Source of the DNA: JBLHKE01 sp047619485 | GTDB taxonomy: Bacteria; Verrucomicrobiota; Verrucomicrobiia; Verrucomicrobiales; DEV007 | Assembly: GCA_047619485.1 (NCBI GenBank) | Contig: JBLHKE010000454.1 | Location: forward strand, 1 to 6,512 | Length of the DNA: 6,512 nt | Reading direction: 5' to 3' | Part shown: positions 5,401 to 6,512 of the stretch, piece by piece | Layout: every line of letters begins with the position of its first letter | Position numbering within the stretch: the first letter of the stretch is position 1 | The notes under the pieces: generated by a model | The model's input: the letters and a program-made list of their open reading frames with translations, nothing else | Told to the model about the DNA's origin: nothing | Database searches by the model: none | Made by a program: the position numbers and the translations under genes

Positions 5401-6512
5401 GGTGTCTGGTTCGGTGATGTCGACAGCATCGCTGAAGTCGCGGTCGGAGGTGCCACCGCAGGCACGGGTGTCAACTACGGTATCTTCACTAGCGTGAACA
5501 TCTCTGATACCGACGAGATCTCGTTCAATAGTCAGCTGACCGGCGCCGTGACCAGCAGCAGCGATGTAGCACACTTCGCCCCCGCAGGCGCCTCCCCACT
5601 TGCTAGCCAGGCACGCGAGGGCGGCGCGGCACCAGGTACCCCTGGCAACTTTAACGTGATCAGTGCTTCGGTTGCCGGTTCCAACATGAACGCCTTCCCT
5701 GGGCGCCTCGAGATCGCCACCCCGATCACCGCACGGGACGACTCCGGAATCTGGTCAACGCACACCGGCACACTCGAGCTTGCGGCCAGAGAGGGCGCGG
5801 ACGCCGACGCCATCCCCGGCGCGAAGTTCGGTCACATCACCGCGTCCATGAGCATGAACGAATCGGGCGAGATGGCGTTCATCGCAAGCCTCACCAGTGC
5901 CGGTGGCGGCAACGTCGCGGTCTTCAGTGGTCTCCCGGGCAACTTCGACGTGGCATTCCGCCGCGACGGCGTGGCACCAGGCACCGGAGGCGCCACCTTC
6001 CGACTGTTTGGGGCGGCCGCCATCGGCGGGTCGGGTGACGTCGCTATCTTCGGCAGCGTCAACAACTCGAGCGCCCTCGGAGTCTCCTCAGCCAATAACG
6101 ACGGCATCTGGACGAACATCAGCGGGACAACCGCGCTGGTCGCCCGCGAGGGTGATCAGGTAGCAGACCTGCCAACAGGCGTCATCTTCGAGAGCTTTAA
6201 GGAGAGCTTGGTAGCGGACGACGGCTCGGTCTGCTTCTCAGGATTCGTGAAAGGCCCAGGGGTCAATTCCTCCAACGATGGCTGCCTCTGGAGCAACGCC
6301 AGCGGAAGCCTCGTAACCCTGATGCGCGAAGGCGGTCTAGCTCCGGGCACCGACGGCTCCCAGATCAAATCGATCAACGGGTTCAGCTGCAACAACAACG
6401 CCACCGTCGGTATTGTCGCCGACATGATCACCGGCATCGGCGACGCAACTTCAGGTAGCACTCAGGCTCTCTGGCTCTCCAATCCAGAGACCGCAGAGCT
6501 CGACCTCGCGCT
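2407..6512 (+). CDS. Giant secreted beta-helix / HYR / REG-repeat protein (3' end outside window)
   Basis: One uninterrupted frame of 1368 full codons from ATG 2407 to the window edge, with no stop reached. An in-frame TAA at 2389-2391 lies just upstream and ATG 2407 is the first start after it. Residues 1-31 are a signal peptide (hydrophobic core I-L-F-S-L-A-N-L-A-L-V, cleavage A-N-A|G). Residues 39-105 are CSLREA-like (V-T-N-L-N-D-A-G-D-G-S-L-R-A-A-L; D-G-P-G-A-D-A-L), the usual start of a bacterial right-handed beta-helix. Rungs at about 172-455 (G-G-A-V, G-A-G-I, G-A-G-A, S-G-A-I, with S-G-N, A-N-N and A-D-N turns) are split by acidic inserts. Residues 467-515 (N-G-G-P-T-A-T-H-A, D-Q-R, S-G-A-Y-E-F-G) match a choice-of-anchor Q type end. 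Residues 523-617 are a cadherin/Ig-like domain, 620-943 four HYR domains, and 957 onward seven REG-type repeats. The role is probably cell-surface adhesion or matrix, by inference. No polysaccharide-lyase active site is recognisable. The anchor or sorting signal is not in view. Confidence 0.93.
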   Translation, partial: MKIPDNTICSNQLRWILFSLANLALVCFANAGLITGEHVVTNLNDAGDGSLRAALHASNESDGSDVIVFGEGASSGTIHLQSPLPAIFGVVTIDGPGADALSISGDSDDDGSPDVAILAIVGSFANATVSGLTLAEGVGHTHAPQHDDDEEDEEWQAGFGENDSSHYHRRRGGAVTVASGATLNLEKAAVIDCVARKHYQQPESAADLRNFDHAEDDDDDHDRHGFPAGAGIAVLLGNLHINSCLIANNRIGDDQTIVQQDEESVGDDRGEDEEDRTVGAGAAIFLIGSPSNEVTITNSTISGNDANSHSQGNAHSGAIYVAQLSGEDDMEWDGEEEDFEFHGGLDFGDDEEEDDKDESESEEDEERPRFTVVLTNNTVADNTTDRGCAGLVVKNHRPRLILKNNLFAQNVVEDDESTCNYRRRGGGPNQPAAVSMGGNIFDDASGNAFLTATNDLTENSSLVLGTLADNGGPTATHAIGEGSAAIGNAVEGAPENDQRCLARSDPADSGAYEFGAGGGPVNTPPVVVVEIEDISVNLGAAPMTFSVHPTFYDAEDSDLELDYAVTVNTDSGVVTTSAIAFSDGNLTLTFVGIGVSEIEITATDTGGLSASTRFKVSVGDNQKPVISGMPDNLSAPTDPGSATAVISWTTPTASDNVGVISFTSTHSPGDTFPLGSTTVTYTATDAAGNFCDASFTVSVSDTEKPEIASVPDNISVPTDAGSVTAVVSWTAPTASDNVGVASFVNTHNPGDTFPLGSTTVTYTATDAAGNVCDASFTVSVGDSEKPVISGAPNDIVTTTEPGLATAAVAWTPPTATDNVGVVSLTSSHPPGNVFSVGVTTVTYTATDTASNVCTDSFTVTVNDEEKPEIAGLPDDIVVQAEPGNTTAVVTWEEPTATDNVGVTSLTANLPSGSDFPIGETVVVYTAEDAAGNVCIAAFLVTVEEPEGGFFLDFISIRSDPAPGTDGSIFNTYQRAFINESDLVVFSGSVSGGGSAGNTGVWFGDVDSIAEVAVGGATAGTGVNYGIFTSVNISDTDEISFNSQLTGAVTSSSDVAHFAPAGASPLASQAREGGAAPGTPGNFNVISASVAGSNMNAFPGRLEIATPITARDDSGIWSTHTGTLELAAREGADADAIPGAKFGHITASMSMNESGEMAFIASLTSAGGGNVAVFSGLPGNFDVAFRRDGVAPGTGGATFRLFGAAAIGGSGDVAIFGSVNNSSALGVSSANNDGIWTNISGTTALVAREGDQVADLPTGVIFESFKESLVADDGSVCFSGFVKGPGVNSSNDGCLWSNASGSLVTLMREGGLAPGTDGSQIKSINGFSCNNNATVGIVADMITGIGDATSGSTQALWLSNPETAELDLA
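2821..3507 (+). other. Beta-helix segment with four acidic, His-rich inserts
   Basis: Inside the giant gene, beta-helix rungs are separated by inserts dominated by Asp and Glu. Insert 1 is residues 139-171 (H-T-H start, eight consecutive acidic residues at 147-154, ending H-Y-H-R-R-R). Insert 2 has its core at 212-225 (D-H-A-E-D-D-D-D-D-H-D-R-H). Insert 3 is 253-277. Insert 4 is 326-367, where 26 of the 40 residues from 327 to 366 are D or E. A smaller acidic patch, V-E-D-D-E, lies at 413-417. At the DNA level these are runs of GAN codons (for example 2845-2868, 3049-3066, 3451-3471). Reading frame and flanking rungs stay intact, so these are in-frame loop expansions and not frameshift products. 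Function is unknown; cation binding or salt adaptation are guesses. Confidence 0.8.
3973..4257 (+). other. Cadherin/Ig-like domain of the giant protein
   Basis: Residues 523-617 begin with T-P-P-V-V-V-V and I-E-D-I-S-V, then F-Y-D-A-E-D-S-D-L-E-L-D-Y, N-L-T-L-T-F, and end with I-E-I-T-A-T-D-T-G-G-L-S-A-S and F-K-V-S-V. The D-A-E-D-S-D and T-A-T-D motifs resemble the calcium-linked loops of bacterial cadherin-like domains. It probably acts as a rigid spacer joining the beta-helix to the HYR domains. The exact family is not certain. Confidence 0.6.
4264..5235 (+). repeat. Four tandem HYR (hyalin) domains, exact 81-residue (243-bp) period
   Basis: The (Q/E)-K-P-(V/E)-I motif recurs with Lys at residues 623, 704, 785 and 866, always 81 apart. 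Each unit has P-T-A-(S/T)-D-N-V-G-V in the middle, a (V/I)-G-x-T-T-V-x-Y-T-A-(T/E)-D-like strand, and (G/S)-N-(F/V)-C near the end, so there is one Cys per unit. Units 1 and 2 agree at about 63 of 81 residues and share exact DNA stretches (17 bases at 4414 and 4657), which points to fairly recent duplication; units 3 and 4 have diverged more. HYR domains are known as extracellular, Ig-like adhesion modules. Confidence 0.88.
5275..6512 (+). repeat. Seven REG..APGT / NxxGxxxF repeats, possible second propeller
   Basis: A motif like (A/V)-R-E-G-x-x-A-P-G-T-x-G-x-x-F recurs with its Arg position at residues 957, 1013 (V in place of R), 1070, 1128, 1186, 1247 and 1307, spaced 56-61. Between copies come a strand of the form N-x-x-G-x-x-x-F (N-E-S-G-E-M-A-F is the clearest) and a G-(I/V)-W or similar strand before the next R-E-G. 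I recall this as a tandem repeat of uncharacterised secreted proteins from Planctomycetota and Verrucomicrobiota, named in some annotations for NxxGxxxF. Units 1 and 2 are the most worn. The window ends in a G-I-W-like strand (A-L-W-L-S), so more units may follow. A propeller fold is inferred from the spacing and count. Confidence 0.7.

Noticed and set aside
1..6512. tRNA, rRNA, riboswitch, transposase, integrase or attachment site
   Set aside because: No cloverleaf, rRNA-like segment, recombinase motif or terminal inverted repeat with target duplication was seen on either strand.

Overview
The window holds three protein genes, all apparently for large exported or surface proteins built from repeats. 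No RNA gene, CRISPR array, transposase or metabolic gene was found. The composition (GC-rich, high GC at third codon positions), the lack of clear Shine-Dalgarno sites, and the C-terminal modules with an ADPDxDG...N..E(F/Y) signature suggest a Verrucomicrobiota or Planctomycetota-type bacterium, with Verrucomicrobiota favoured. This assignment is inference from protein style; no marker gene is present.

Layout. Bases 3-746 (+) are the 3' end of a gene that began before the window: a lectin-like beta-sandwich module followed by a calcium-loop-like segment and a C-terminal beta domain. Bases 743-2098 (-) are a complete gene for a secreted protein with seven propeller-type repeats (strict 39-residue spacing at first) and the same type of C-terminal module. 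The two genes converge and share a CTAG that supplies a TAG stop on each strand. Bases 2099-2406 are a divergent intergenic region with two imperfect inverted repeats. Bases 2407-6512 (+) are one uninterrupted reading frame of 1368 codons that leaves the window without a stop.

The large gene is the main object. Its visible order is: signal peptide; a CSLREA-like start of a right-handed beta-helix; beta-helix rungs interrupted by very acidic, partly His-rich inserts; a 'choice-of-anchor Q'-like helix end; a cadherin/Ig-like domain; four HYR (hyalin) domains in exact 81-residue register; and seven REG..APGT..F / NxxGxxxF repeats of 56-61 residues, probably another propeller. The C-terminal anchor is outside the window.

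How they work together: all three look like extracellular adhesion, binding or structural proteins. None shows a catalytic site that I can recognise. They are not one operon, since the orientation is + / - / +. The shared C-terminal module in the first two genes suggests a common export or attachment route or a duplicated gene family. The most unusual feature is the set of acidic inserts placed in turns of the beta-helix of the large protein.
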